Below the pieces are notes generated by a model. It searched no databases, was not told the origin of the DNA, and worked only from the letters and a program-made list of their open reading frames with translations. A program made the translations under genes and the position numbers. Below, one piece after another: positions 18,424 to 28,720 of a stretch of DNA of 64,000 nucleotides (the stretch's first letter is position 1; each line of letters opens with the position of its first letter). This stretch comes from Flavobacteriales bacterium (GTDB lineage: Bacteria > Bacteroidota > Bacteroidia > Flavobacteriales_F > PHOS-HE28): positions 124,001-188,000 of the forward strand of contig JADJCS010000001.1 in NCBI GenBank assembly GCA_016703105.1, in the 5' to 3' direction.

Positions 18424-21400
18424 TCAATTATCGCTGTAGTTGAGTTCGAGCCAATCATTACCGTTCCACAGGAGCATGATCGTATCGCTGATCGCCAACG
18501 CTCGGTCCAGGCTCACGTCGGTGTTGTTGGCTGCGTTATCGGCGATCTCGAACGCTCCCGCCGTAACCGCTTCGATCAACAGGAGTTGACCGGTGATCAA
18601 TCCATCGGTCAAGGTTATTGTGCGTGCAGCGGCTACGGCCGAATTGCTTGACAATTGCACGTAGCCTCGGTTGCCTACCACGACCACTTGGTTGTCCGCG
18701 GTCACGTTCGTGATGGTGCCGTTGTTTCGAATGGCCAATGCGCCCAGCACATCCAATGTTGTTTGAGGTGTGCTGACACTAAGTCCTGTATTGCCGTTCT
18801 TCAAGATCACGAGGGCATCGGAACGTTCGGCCGCATCAACTGTGAAGTTGTTGTTAGCGTCAATGGCATTGCCAACAGCCAAAATGCGTGTGTTGGTAAA
18901 TCCTGTCCCGAATGAAGTACTCGAGCCGACGGGTGATGGGCCAGGGGTGGCACCAATACCGAGGACCGTTTCGCCGAATGAAAATGCCGTGTTCATAAAG
19001 CCCATGGCAGTGGAACGGCTTCCCGCTGCTGTTGTCTGATCACCCATCGCGGTGGACGTGTTTCCCGATGCAGTAGTACCGTTGCCCATGGCGGTGGAGA
19101 TTTGCCCCGATGCAGTAGTACCGCCTCCGATGGCTGTGGATATTGCCCCCGATGCGGTTGAAAAGGCGCCTAGGGCAGTTGATTCTGATCCGGATGCGGT
19201 TGTTGATTGACCCATGGCTACTGACGCCGTGCCGATGTTGGCGTCATCCCATTGTGTGAAAGCGCTTCCAGCCCGGAATGCGCCTTTTCTCGGGTTCCAA
19301 ACCATGCGTACGCCTGAGCCAGAAGGAGCCAATGCCCCACTCCCGATGGTACCCGTACTCACCAAACCATCCGTGCCATTGATCAGTACCGCTCCCGCAT
19401 CGGCGGTAATGGTTCGGCCAGCGCCAGCCCCACCGAAGTCGTAGGATTGGTCCAGGGTTCCGCTGGTGCCCGCGCCCGGTGCCGTCCACGTTCCTGTACC
19501 GTTCGCATCGCTCACCAGCACACGCCCTGCGGCTTGGTTGCCATCCACCATGCGGATGTTGCCTGTTACATGCAGCGGGTCCAGCGGGGCGGGCGTGCCA
19601 ATGCCCACATTCCCTGTGGGGTCTATCACCACCGCATTATTGGTGATCCCAGTGCTGTAGTTGTTGGAGGTGCCCAGGTACATGAAGGAACCTGTATTGG
19701 TCTCTTGGAGATAGATGCCTGCCTTGGGCCGCGTTGCATTGTTGTTGGTTGTGTTCCAGAACAACCCGGGGGTGTACGAACCTGCGGTGAAGTTGGTGGT
19801 GATGAGCAGGCCCGCGCTGAGCAAGCTCTGCGTAAACTGTGTCTGGGTGGCATTGGCAGGCGTTTCCAACTGCAACCGCGCCACCGGTGCGCTCACACCA
19901 TGGCCCGCATTGCCGTTCTTCAGGATCACGAGGGCGTCGGAGCGCTCGGCGGCTTCCACAATACCGTTGCTATTGGCATCGATCGCATTGCCTACCACCA
20001 GGAGACGGTCGGTGGCGTTGGCCGTTCGGAACTGGGTGTTGCCGTTCAGGCTTGGTACGTAGGTGGTGGAACCAATACCAAGAACCGTCTCTCCGAAGGA
20101 AGGGGCGGTGTTGGCGAGCCCCATTGCGGTCGCCGCAGCTCCGGATGCCACGTTCACGGTGCCCATGGCGGTGGAACCAACCCCCGTTGCAATGTTGTTT
20201 GAACCCATGGCGAATGAATTCTGGCCAGACGCGATCGTGCTAATTCCACCGGCAAAAGAGCCCACCCCGATGTTCGCATCATTCCACTGGGTTCCGAGAA
20301 CCGATCCAGCCCTGAAAGCGGATTTGTTCGGGCTCCACACCATGCGTGTTCCCGCACCAGCCGGAGCCAGCGCCCCGCTACCTGGTGTCCCTGTACTCAC
20401 CAAGCCGTCTGTGCCATTGATCGGTCACCGCCCCGGCATCGGCAGTGATGGTGCGTCCGGCACCGGCACCGCCGAAGTCGTAGGCGCCATCTAGGGTGGT
20501 TCCTGCACCACTTGGGGTCTGCCAGGTCGCCGTTCCGTTCGCATCGCTGGTGAGCACGCGGCCCAGCGCTTGATTCCCATCCACCATGCGGATGTTGCCT
20601 ACCACATGCAAGCGGTCCAACGGCGCGGTGGTGCCGATGCCCACCAGGCTGGTGCTTGTCGCGGCGTTGATGCCGTTCACGCTGCCGAGGACCAGTCCGT
20701 CGTTCACATCCACCCGGCTACCGCGCCCGATCGCCGTGGCGTTCGTCAGGTTGTTGGCGTTCAACGCGGCGCCGTTACCGATCAAGGTGTTCTGCGTGCC
20801 CGTGATGTTCGTGCTGCCTGCACTGGTGCCAATGAAAGTGTTCTGCCCACCCGTGGTGGTGGCTTGCCCGCTTTGCGTGCCGAGGAAGGTGTTGCCGCCG
20901 CCCGTGCTGTTGGCGTTTCCGGAGAAGGCCCCGACCATTACGTTGTTGTTCGCGGTATTGAAAAGGCCTGCGGCATTTCCGATCAGGATGTTGTCCGATC
21001 CTGTGGCGCCATTGCCTCCCGCAAGTCGGCCGATGTACACGTTCTGCTGGCCGGTGGTGTTGGACTGGCCTGCGCCCATGCCCACGTAGGTGTTGTTGCT
21101 GGTCGTGGTGTTCGCCGCACCCGCGCCCTGGCCTAGGAAAGTGTTGTTGGCGCCGGTGGTGTTCACCACCCCGGCACTCCCGCCTACGAAGGTGTTGGAA
21201 AGCCCGGTGTTCGCGGGTCCGGCGTTCAGGCCCAAACTCACCAAGCCGGTCGGGGTGTTGGAAATGTTCCCCGCGAACGTGTTCGCTGTGCGGAAACGCA
21301 ACGCCTGCGCATCGGTGGTGCCCACAAAGTTGGTGGCCGGGTTGGTGCCTGCGTTCCCCGTAAGGGTCCAGGCCAGCCCTGTGGCCACGGCGAGGGGATC

Positions 21401-22486
21401 CACCCAAGTGGCAGTGCCGTTCGCATTGCTCACCATCACGCGCCCCACGGCCTGGTTGCCATCCACCATGCGGATGTTGCCTACCACATGCAGGCGGTCG
21501 GCCGGTGTACTGCTGCCGATGCCGGTGTTGCCGTTCTTGAGCACAACAAGGGCATCGGAGCGTTCGGCCCCGTCAACTATGAAGTCATTATCGACATCGA
21601 TCGAGTTACCCACAACCAACAACCGGTCAGTTGCATTGGCAGCACGCCATTGGGTGGCTCCATTCAAAGTTGGGGTATAGAAGGTGGCACCGATGCCTAG
21701 GACTGTTTCGCCAATGGACGGGGCCGTATTATCAAGCCCCATTGCCGTAGAGATTCTTCCAGAGGCGATCGTATTGCGACCCATCGCGGTTGATTGATCT
21801 CCGCTTGCGATTGAAAAGTCACCCATAGCGGTTGATTCTAATCCGCTGGCAGTAGTATGATTGCCCATTGCCGTTGATCTTCCTGCGCTGGCAACAGAGG
21901 AGTTGCCCAATGCCGTTGAATGAGATCCAGATGCCCTGGTTTCCGTGCCAAAAGCGGTTGAACCAAGCCCTATGTTGGCAGGGTCCCACTCAGTGCCGGT
22001 CGCAGCTCCTGCGCGGAATGCGTTTTTTCTCGGATTCCAAACCATCCTGATCCCTGCACCGCTGGGGGCAACAGCTCCGATGCCCGTGGTTCCTGTAGAG
22101 ACAAGACCATCGGTGCCATCGATCGTCACCGCACCGGCATCTGCCGTGATCGTGCGCCCCACACCAGCGCCACCGAAATCGTAGGCTTGATCCAGGGTGC
22201 CACCTCCCACAAAAGGAACCCATGTGGCCCCATCGAAGTATTCGAAACGGGCGGCGGTGGTGTTGAAGACGAGCAAGCTGGTTGCCGGCGTGGGGATCGC
22301 GTTGCGCTCCGCTGTCGTAACCCTTGGGATCAGCAGACCTTTTTTGGCACCCACGAGAGCGCTTACATCGATATCCAGGATGGCGCTGGTGTTGGGCGTG
22401 GCCCCGTTGGCGTTGATGCCGATGTTCTGCGCGGCGAGCCGGGCGGAGGGGACCAACAGGAGGGCGGCGAGTATCCAGGAACGCAT
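18424..22486 (-). CDS. Large head-repeat surface protein, paralogue B (one frame break)
   Basis: A second protein with the same signal peptide (MRSWILAALLLVPSARLAAQ), opening, hinge modules and C-terminal cap as paralogue A. It also has several copies of a different block (MVWNPRKNAFRAG ... GSQSTAMG-type seven-residue repeats such as STAMGNHTTASGL) and an LQLETPAN/ATQTQFTQ domain. The frame is broken near 20426: GRTITADAGAV continues as TDQWHRR in one frame, while the expected INGTDGLVSTGT continues in the next. Removing one G gives a single product of 1353 residues, and two earlier copies of the same phrase in this protein are intact. The upstream part ends at 20378 and the downstream part opens at 20403. 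Probably one surface fibre gene. Confidence 0.72.
20519..21500. repeat. Long direct repeat between the two adhesin paralogues, copy 2
   Basis: Partner of 15421-16402 (offset 5098, same orientation). It is a substrate for gene conversion or for deletion of the intervening 4 kb, which would fuse paralogues A and B. Confidence 0.75.
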
Positions 22487-22531
22487 TGGGCTTGGGCTAT
22501 GGCCCAAAGCTCCCCGAAAACCGAGGACGGC

Positions 22532-22558
22532 GCAATAGGACAAAGGTTGACGATCGGC
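22532..22558 (-). promoter_or_regulatory. Shared promoter/operator element upstream of adhesin paralogue B
   Basis: Copy of the element at 18283-18309. On the minus strand AACCTTTG (six or seven of eight matches to the -7 box) is followed by GTCCTATTGCG. It lies 46-72 bases before the start codon, the same distance as in paralogue A. Confidence 0.55.
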
Positions 22559-22589
22559 GCTTAGGAACCTGACCCGGAAAGCGGTATAG

Positions 22590-23228
22590 CTATCGCCCGA
22601 AATACCGGTTCACGGCTTCCGTTCGGTTCTGCACGTGCATCTTGTCATAGATGCGATGGATGTGCTGCTTGATGGTGCCTACGGTGATACCAAGCCGTTC
22701 CCCGATCTCCTTGTAGAGCAATCCTTCCGCAAGCAAAGCCAGTACTTCGTTCTCCCGGGCGCTCAGCAATTCGCTGCCATTGCTCAGTTCCTGCTTCGCC
22801 GGGCGAATGTGCGTGACCACGCGGCGCGCCACATGGGCGCTCATGGGACTTCCTCCTGTGCTCAACTCGCGCACCGCGTCCAGGATCTGGTCCGGCGTAC
22901 TGCTTTTCAGGATATAGCCGTTCGCACCGGCCTTCAACGCTTCGAACACGCGGTGGTCGTCGTCATGCACGGTGTACATCAGGAACTGTGTGGACCTGCA
23001 ACGCTGGCTCATCTGGCGCACGCAATCGATACCGCTCTGTCCCGGCAGGTTGATATCCATGATCACCACGTCAGGGCAAGTTTCACCGAGCCGCATCAGG
23101 GCATCCTCCGCAGTGCTATGGATGGTGAAGGCTTCCATGCCTTCCTCGAAGATGAACAACGAACGGAGCGTTTCCCGGATGCTGCTGTCATCCTCCACGA
23201 TGCTCACCTTGATGGGCGTTGTGTTCAT
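22590..23228 (-). CDS. NarL/LuxR-family response regulator
   Basis: A 212-residue two-domain regulator. The receiver domain shows the acidic pair VEDD (residues 11-14), the phospho-acceptor Asp58 in VIMDINLPG, and the conserved Lys in YILKSSTPDQIL. The C-terminal LuxR/GerE helix-turn-helix is SARENEVLALLAEGL followed by YKEIGERLGITVGTIKQHIH. It should be phosphorylated by the histidine kinase encoded 46 bases upstream and bind DNA as a dimer. The gene is followed after about 100 bases by adhesin paralogue B, whose control region carries a motif also found in this gene's own leader. Confidence 0.93.
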   Translation of the reverse strand: MNTTPIKVSIVEDDSSIRETLRSLFIFEEGMEAFTIHSTAEDALMRLGETCPDVVIMDINLPGQSGIDCVRQMSQRCRSTQFLMYTVHDDDHRVFEALKAGANGYILKSSTPDQILDAVRELSTGGSPMSAHVARRVVTHIRPAKQELSNGSELLSARENEVLALLAEGLLYKEIGERLGITVGTIKQHIHRIYDKMHVQNRTEAVNRYFGR

Positions 23229-23257
23229 GGAGCGAAAGTCTTGGTGTTCGGTCGATG

Positions 23258-23277
23258 CGGCAATAGAACCTTGGTTA
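23258..23277 (-). promoter_or_regulatory. Copy of the adhesin control motif in the leader of the response regulator gene
   Basis: Between the kinase stop and the regulator start the minus strand reads AACC, three bases, then GTTCTATTGCC. The last 11 bases are identical to the element upstream of adhesin paralogue A, and the AACC half is at the same spacing. Its role as operator or start region is inferred only from this repetition. Confidence 0.4.
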
Positions 23278-26200
23278 GGGGTGCGGGCCGATAGGTACGT
23301 GGAACCGGATGCTCGCCCCTTGCTCCCCGTTCATGGACAAGGTGCCGCCGAGCGAGGTGATGCGTTTGCGCATGTTCCGCAAACCATTGCCTACCGCGTT
23401 CTCCGATCCTTTGGGCAAGCCGATGCCATTGTCGCTCAATTCCACCTGTAGTCCATCGGACCAGCGCATCTCCAAACGCACGGTGGTGGCTTGCGCGTGC
23501 TTCACCGTGTTGTGCAGGGCTTCCTTCACCACCAGGAACATATTGCGGCGCTGTTCGCTGCTCAAGCGGGCATCGGGCCAGGGTCCCTGCGTTTCCACGG
23601 TGATGGCGAGAGTGTTCTGGTCGCAGTAGGTGCGGGCGTAATTGGAGGCGTACACCACGAGGTCCTCGATGCTGGTCTGGTCCGCGTTCATGGTCCAAAT
23701 GATCTGGCGCATGCTGCCGATGAGGTCCCCGGCGGTGTTCGCGAGCGAACCGAGCTGCTCCCGTTTCAACGGATCCTTCTCCACCCGCAGCGCCATCTCG
23801 CTGCGCAGTTTCAGGGCACTGAGCCCGGCGCCCAGGTCGTCGTGCATATCGCTGGCGATGCGCACCCGTTCCTGTAGAACGGCCTGTTCCTGTTGGAAAG
23901 CTTCTCGCTGCTTGCGAAGTCGTCCTAGGAGATAGACGCGGAAGGTCACAAAGAGCATCACCGCGATGGCCGCGATCACGAGGGCCCGGAACCACCAGGT
24001 GGCCCAGAAGGGTGGGAGGACGACCACATCGACCACGGCGGGTACCGCGCTCCAATCCACGCCGTTCGCACTTGCCTGTACTTCGATACGGTGATCGCCC
24101 GTAGGCAGGTCGAACAGATCGATGCGCTGGGACGCACCCAACATCGCCCAGGCGGCGTTGCTCTTCGCCAGTCGGTAGCGGAACAAGGGGCGGGTGCTCG
24201 GGTCCGTTCCGACCGCGCCAAGCTCCAGTGTGAGCGCCTTGCGGTCGGCCGCGAGCTGCAGCTTATCGGCGGACGGCAGGCTGAAGTATACGTCGTCATT
24301 GATGCGGTACGAGGTGATCAAGGCGGATGGTACTTCCACAAGATCCTTCTCCTTCGAAGGGGTGTGGTAGACGATGTATTTCCCAATGCCGAAGGCTATC
24401 CGCCCATTGGGAAGAACCGCTGCTCCACCTGTTAGGGAAAGAGGATCAAGCCCATCCGGAAGGGCGAAGCGCTGAAAGCCGTGCGCACCGTTCAGCCGTC
24501 GCGCTATCCCTTGGTCGGTGATCGCCCAGAGCGTGCTGTCCCGGTCGAAGAAGAGCTTCGAGATACGCACGCCGGGTAGCCCGTTGCGGCGGTTCAAGAA
24601 GTGGGAACTGTCGTTCACCGGGTCGTACACCACGATGCCTTCCTCATGGGTCCCCATCCAAATGGTACCATCGGGTGCTTCCGCGATACACCTTACCACT
24701 CCGCCGAGGTTACCGCCGGACCGGTCGCGTATGGACCGGAACTGACCGTTCTCCAGACAGGCAAGTCCACCACCATCGTTCATCCCCAGCCAGCACCTTC
24801 CCTTGCTGTCGCGCAACCAAGCGAGCATCATGGGGCCCGGCAGTTTGCCGTTCGGGCCGTTCAAAGTATCAACACGGGCCCAGTGGCCGGTAGCGGGATA
24901 GCCATGATAAAGCCCCCGATTCCAGGTCCCCACCCACACATCATCTTCTTCGCCAGGTACAATGAACGTGAACGGTGTGCCCTTCTTCCTCCTCGGTATG
25001 GCGCGTTCGATGGTCTCGTCCGCGATGAGGCTGAGCGGAAACAGTCGCAGCTGCGCGGGAAGGAAGTAGGTGGCCACTCCAAATCGGCCATTGCCGAGGG
25101 GGGAGATACCATTGATACTGTTGGCGACCGTCACGTCATCGTCTTGGTCGATCACACCGCTGATCAGGACCTGGCTGCTGGTCCCACTTCGTTGATCGAG
25201 CACGAAGACGCCGCTCCCCAGCGTGCCTATGACCAGGGTATCGCGACCTACCGGGAGCAGATCATTGACAAAGTGCTCGTTATCCGGCAAAGCCACCACT
25301 TGCATGGTTCGGCTCGCTGCGCGAAGCACCGCCAGACCTGCTTTGGTGGCGAACCAGCGTTCTCCAGCGCGTGAGCGCATTGTGGCCGTTACTTGACCCG
25401 AACGCAGTGCCGCTGGGACGATGAAGGACGGAACGGCCTCCCGCCACGGTGATCCCGGATCGCGGTAGAACAGGCGATGTGTCCATACAGAGACCCAATG
25501 GCGGCCGTCGGGGTCCACGTCCTGCCATTGCATGGTGAAATCGTTCCGCGATCCGAGGAGGGAATCGAGCACCGTGTGCGAACCAGTAGGCAGGTGCCAC
25601 CCGAGCAAGGCGAACCCCCGTTCATCAAAGCACCAAAGTGTATCGCGGCCTTGAAGGGTAGGAGAGGAAATGAACCGATCGTCGAACCAGGGTTGTTGCT
25701 CTCCAGCGTTGCGATGGTCCGTCCAGTGGTCGGTGGTCACGTCCCAGAACGAGAGTCCCTTCATGGAGGCAGCCCACATGCCGTTGCGGTGCGCGTCCCA
25801 CAATAGTGCTCCATGCACACGCACCTTACCGGGGGGGGCTTCTCCGGAACGTTCTTCGTTCATTTCATGGAATGCACAGGACCGTGGATCGAAGCGGTAG
25901 AGACCATGTTCGCTCACCACCCAGATCAAAGTGTCGCCGACGCACAGCACCTGCAGCATGCGATTGGCCAGATGGACCGCGTTCCCCGTAGCCGCGACAC
26001 GGTATGAGGTGAAGTTCCCGCGTACAGGGTCATAACGCGAGAGCCCGGCCATCGTGGCCATCCAGAGCCGTCCTTGATCGTCCTCGGTCAACCAGTTCAC
26101 TTGGTCGTGAGCGAGACTGGTACTGTCGTTGCGATCGTGGTGGAACAACCGAACGCGTGTGCCTTCCATACGTGCAAGACCATTGCCTGTCCCCGCCCAA

Positions 26201-26349
26201 ATGAACCCGAGCCGGTCTTCGAACACGCTGTACACCTCGTCCCCAGGTAATCCATCCGCGGTGGAGATATGATCGAAGAGCGGTGCGGGCTGCGCGAGCA
26301 GACCGAGGGGAATGAACAGAACAAGGACCGCACCTATCGCCAACCGCAT
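23275..26349 (-). CDS. Hybrid-type sensor: two-component-regulator propeller histidine kinase
   Basis: A 1024-residue membrane sensor. A signal peptide (MRLAIGAVLVLFIPLGLLAQ) is followed by two-component-regulator propeller repeats (LGFIWAGTGNGLARM, RLWMATMAGLSRYD, and others) to about residue 680, then a Y_Y_Y immunoglobulin-like domain. One membrane helix comes next (TWWFRALVIAAIAVMLFVTF) and then a HisKA_3-type kinase with the phospho-acceptor His836 in SDMHDDLGAGLS. The HATPase_c part shows EALHNTVKHA, DNGIGLP and GNGLRNMRKR. Unlike hybrid two-component systems of Bacteroides polysaccharide loci it has no receiver or AraC domain; the partner is the separate NarL-type regulator 46 bases downstream. 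The ATG at 26349 fits the signal peptide better than an upstream GTG. The ligand is unknown. Confidence 0.93.
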   Translation of the reverse strand: MRLAIGAVLVLFIPLGLLAQPAPLFDHISTADGLPGDEVYSVFEDRLGFIWAGTGNGLARMEGTRVRLFHHDRNDSTSLAHDQVNWLTEDDQGRLWMATMAGLSRYDPVRGNFTSYRVAATGNAVHLANRMLQVLCVGDTLIWVVSEHGLYRFDPRSCAFHEMNEERSGEAPPGKVRVHGALLWDAHRNGMWAASMKGLSFWDVTTDHWTDHRNAGEQQPWFDDRFISSPTLQGRDTLWCFDERGFALLGWHLPTGSHTVLDSLLGSRNDFTMQWQDVDPDGRHWVSVWTHRLFYRDPGSPWREAVPSFIVPAALRSGQVTATMRSRAGERWFATKAGLAVLRAASRTMQVVALPDNEHFVNDLLPVGRDTLVIGTLGSGVFVLDQRSGTSSQVLISGVIDQDDDVTVANSINGISPLGNGRFGVATYFLPAQLRLFPLSLIADETIERAIPRRKKGTPFTFIVPGEEDDVWVGTWNRGLYHGYPATGHWARVDTLNGPNGKLPGPMMLAWLRDSKGRCWLGMNDGGGLACLENGQFRSIRDRSGGNLGGVVRCIAEAPDGTIWMGTHEEGIVVYDPVNDSSHFLNRRNGLPGVRISKLFFDRDSTLWAITDQGIARRLNGAHGFQRFALPDGLDPLSLTGGAAVLPNGRIAFGIGKYIVYHTPSKEKDLVEVPSALITSYRINDDVYFSLPSADKLQLAADRKALTLELGAVGTDPSTRPLFRYRLAKSNAAWAMLGASQRIDLFDLPTGDHRIEVQASANGVDWSAVPAVVDVVVLPPFWATWWFRALVIAAIAVMLFVTFRVYLLGRLRKQREAFQQEQAVLQERVRIASDMHDDLGAGLSALKLRSEMALRVEKDPLKREQLGSLANTAGDLIGSMRQIIWTMNADQTSIEDLVVYASNYARTYCDQNTLAITVETQGPWPDARLSSEQRRNMFLVVKEALHNTVKHAQATTVRLEMRWSDGLQVELSDNGIGLPKGSENAVGNGLRNMRKRITSLGGTLSMNGEQGASIRFHVPIGPHP

Positions 26350-26421
26350 CCTCCGCAAAATAGGGGATACCACTTCAGCCGGCCCGTTGGTCGCATCAGC
26401 GCTCGGTGATCAGATCGACGA

Positions 26422-28668
26422 TCAGCGCGCAATGACGATGCGTGTCCGCAGCGCTGGCCCCTCCTCGGTGGGTAGCACCAACACATACGTGCCGACCGGA
26501 GCTTCGGTGCGGATCCGCAGGCCGCTGTGGAACGGATCGGCCTGTACGCGAAGTTCCGCACCGTCCATGGCCAGCAGGCGCACCCCCCGAGCGACCAGAT
26601 GCGCCTTGGATCGAACGGTGAACTCTCCGGCACTGGGGTCGGGGTGGACGTTGAGCGTTCCCTCCGCTTCAACATCGCGCAGCGCAACTCCGGTCACCTG
26701 TGCGGCTCGGCCAGCGCTCAACGTTCCGAAAGTGCCACTTGGACCGTTCTCGTTCTTCAATGCACGCACCATGTAGAAGCTGGAACCTGGGAAAGGCGAG
26801 GGATCGAGAAAGGTCGTGTCCGCAACAGGTGAGGACGTGACCCGCTCGAACTGCGCTTGGGCGGGTGTGCGGCGATACACATGGTAGCCGTCCACGGGAT
26901 CCAGCGATGGGGTCCAATCGACCCGCACACCATTGGCTACCGGGACCGCGAGCGGCACACCGGCCGGCTTCACAGGGAACAGCGTCAGCGTTGGATCGCC
27001 CATCAACGCCAGGTGGATCCCTCGTCCCATGCGGAAAGCATGTGCGAAGTCGGAGTTCTGTGAACGTCGTACGGCCTCGCCGATGGTTCCTCCCAGACCC
27101 ATGGAATGGAACTGCATCTCCTCGAACCCCCAAACCGTTCCCAGCATGGTGCCGCTGGCCAGCACGCTCCGCATGAAGTTGTCCGGTGTGTCCCAGTCCG
27201 CGAAGTATGATCCTACCAAGTGGGCGAAGGTGCCCAACAAGGGGGTGGAGGCCAAATTGGCGGAAGTGCCCACACCTACGGCGCCGGTGAAAGTGCCCGG
27301 CCCTGAAGCGTGCGCCCAAAGATGTGGGCTGGTCGCGAGCGTACTGATGAGATCACCGGGCTGGACCCGGTTCCCCCCGAACATCGGTATGCAACTGCGG
27401 TACATGCTCGCCTCCAGATCGAGGGCCGTGAAATTGGCATCCACCACCGCGGAGCGCACCAACGGCAACTCGCCGATCCTGAACGCATGATCGCGATCGA
27501 GGTAGCTCCGCAACAACTCGGTCTCCGTAGCGGTGAAGACCGGCAGCGCGGAAAAGTCGATGCGCCCCATGATCAGGTCGACGTCGCTGGGAAGCACGGA
27601 CTGATCGAAGCGACCGTCGCCGATCAGATTGTGGTTGCGCACGGGCACGTTGCCGGGGGACCAGGTGAGTGCATTGTCCGTCCAGGGGCCGTCCAATTCA
27701 GCGTAATAGAGGTCGGAAGGATAAGCGCCTCGGTGGTCCAGGTGACCGTCGGGCATCACCCGGCCGGAATAGGCCACAGGCAGATCGCCCACCAACAACA
27801 GCGCATGCAGATCGGGCAACGTGTCGTGCGCTACCTGGATCGCGTTCTTCAGAGCTGTTGGTGGCGTTGTGGCGTCCACATCCATGCGCACCACTTGCCA
27901 ACCTTCGAGGTAGAGGTCTTCTTCCAAGCGCGCCAATTCCACGGCCAGGGGAGCAGCCTGCTGATCGTCCACCAAGAGGAGCAGCGCGCCGGGTTCGTCG
28001 ATCGGCTCTACGGCGATCCCGGACGTGATCGTCCCGAACTGTGGATGTGCGTAGGGTCCGCCGCTCGCCAGCGTGTTGCCTTGGTCATCGGTGAGTTGCC
28101 AGGTGATATCGCCGGGCACATGGTCGGGGTCGATCCGTATGATCACTGGCGTACAAGGCGCGGTGCCGCACACGATGAAGGAGGTCTGTTCCGTGGCTCC
28201 GAACGCTCCGCCGGAGGCCTGGACCTGGTCGCAGGCCGAAAGCCTCCAGCTCCCATGGCTGTTGCTGCAGCAAAGCCCATCGCTCTCCACGTCCTGGATG
28301 CTGAACGTGACCTCGGTACCGGGAGGCACGCAGGTGGTGTCCAGCACAGGGAACAGAAGGGAGCGCGCCACACCGTACTCGTATACCTCGCCGATGGTCA
28401 CGGCCGTGTCGTTCCATTCTGTGGCGTTGCCGGGAAGCACCATCCTAAGGGTCCAACTCGTATCCGCGACTTGTTTGCGGAACACCTTGTGGAAAGGTGT
28501 ACCGGCCAGTCCCGGCCAGTTCAACGTGATGGTCGGCGGTGCATTGGTTACGATGGCAGTGAGCGGTACGGCCTCGATCGGAACCTGCGCTATCAATGCG
28601 GTGATCCATAGCGGAAGGATCAGCAGGCATGCCGCTTTAGCCACTACCGGTGATCGCCGTGCGCTCAT
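26422..28668 (-). CDS. Secreted gingipain-like (C25-fold) protein lacking the catalytic cysteine, with T9SS-like C-terminus
   Basis: A 748-residue exported protein. It has a signal peptide, an N-terminal Fn3/beta region with a cysteine-rich calcium-loop-like stretch (SDGLCCSNSHGSW), and a central C25-like domain. The C25-like domain is seen in ALLLVGDLPVAYSG, YPSDLYYAELDGPW, DLIMGRIDFSALP and the closing LALMGDPTLTLFPV. An Fn3 domain (DGYHVYRRTP) and a C-terminal beta domain beginning VHPDPSAGEFTV follow, the latter resembling type A T9SS sorting domains. In gingipains a GHG His and a following Cys form the dyad. Here the equivalents read WAHASGPG and TFAHLVGSYFADWD, with no Cys. I infer a non-proteolytic or altered member of the fold. 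Confidence 0.72.
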   Translation of the reverse strand: MSARRSPVVAKAACLLILPLWITALIAQVPIEAVPLTAIVTNAPPTITLNWPGLAGTPFHKVFRKQVADTSWTLRMVLPGNATEWNDTAVTIGEVYEYGVARSLLFPVLDTTCVPPGTEVTFSIQDVESDGLCCSNSHGSWRLSACDQVQASGGAFGATEQTSFIVCGTAPCTPVIIRIDPDHVPGDITWQLTDDQGNTLASGGPYAHPQFGTITSGIAVEPIDEPGALLLLVDDQQAAPLAVELARLEEDLYLEGWQVVRMDVDATTPPTALKNAIQVAHDTLPDLHALLLVGDLPVAYSGRVMPDGHLDHRGAYPSDLYYAELDGPWTDNALTWSPGNVPVRNHNLIGDGRFDQSVLPSDVDLIMGRIDFSALPVFTATETELLRSYLDRDHAFRIGELPLVRSAVVDANFTALDLEASMYRSCIPMFGGNRVQPGDLISTLATSPHLWAHASGPGTFTGAVGVGTSANLASTPLLGTFAHLVGSYFADWDTPDNFMRSVLASGTMLGTVWGFEEMQFHSMGLGGTIGEAVRRSQNSDFAHAFRMGRGIHLALMGDPTLTLFPVKPAGVPLAVPVANGVRVDWTPSLDPVDGYHVYRRTPAQAQFERVTSSPVADTTFLDPSPFPGSSFYMVRALKNENGPSGTFGTLSAGRAAQVTGVALRDVEAEGTLNVHPDPSAGEFTVRSKAHLVARGVRLLAMDGAELRVQADPFHSGLRIRTEAPVGTYVLVLPTEEGPALRTRIVIAR

Positions 28669-28720
28669 CTTTCGCCGCCGGGTCTATATTCCATCTGGGC
28701 AAGTCGTTCCACGTTTCCGA

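Noticed and set aside
13906..22486. CRISPR array or satellite DNA suggested by the many short repeats
   Set aside because: The repeats are coding: their 42-48-base period follows 14-16-residue protein repeats in one frame, with no spacer-like unique segments.
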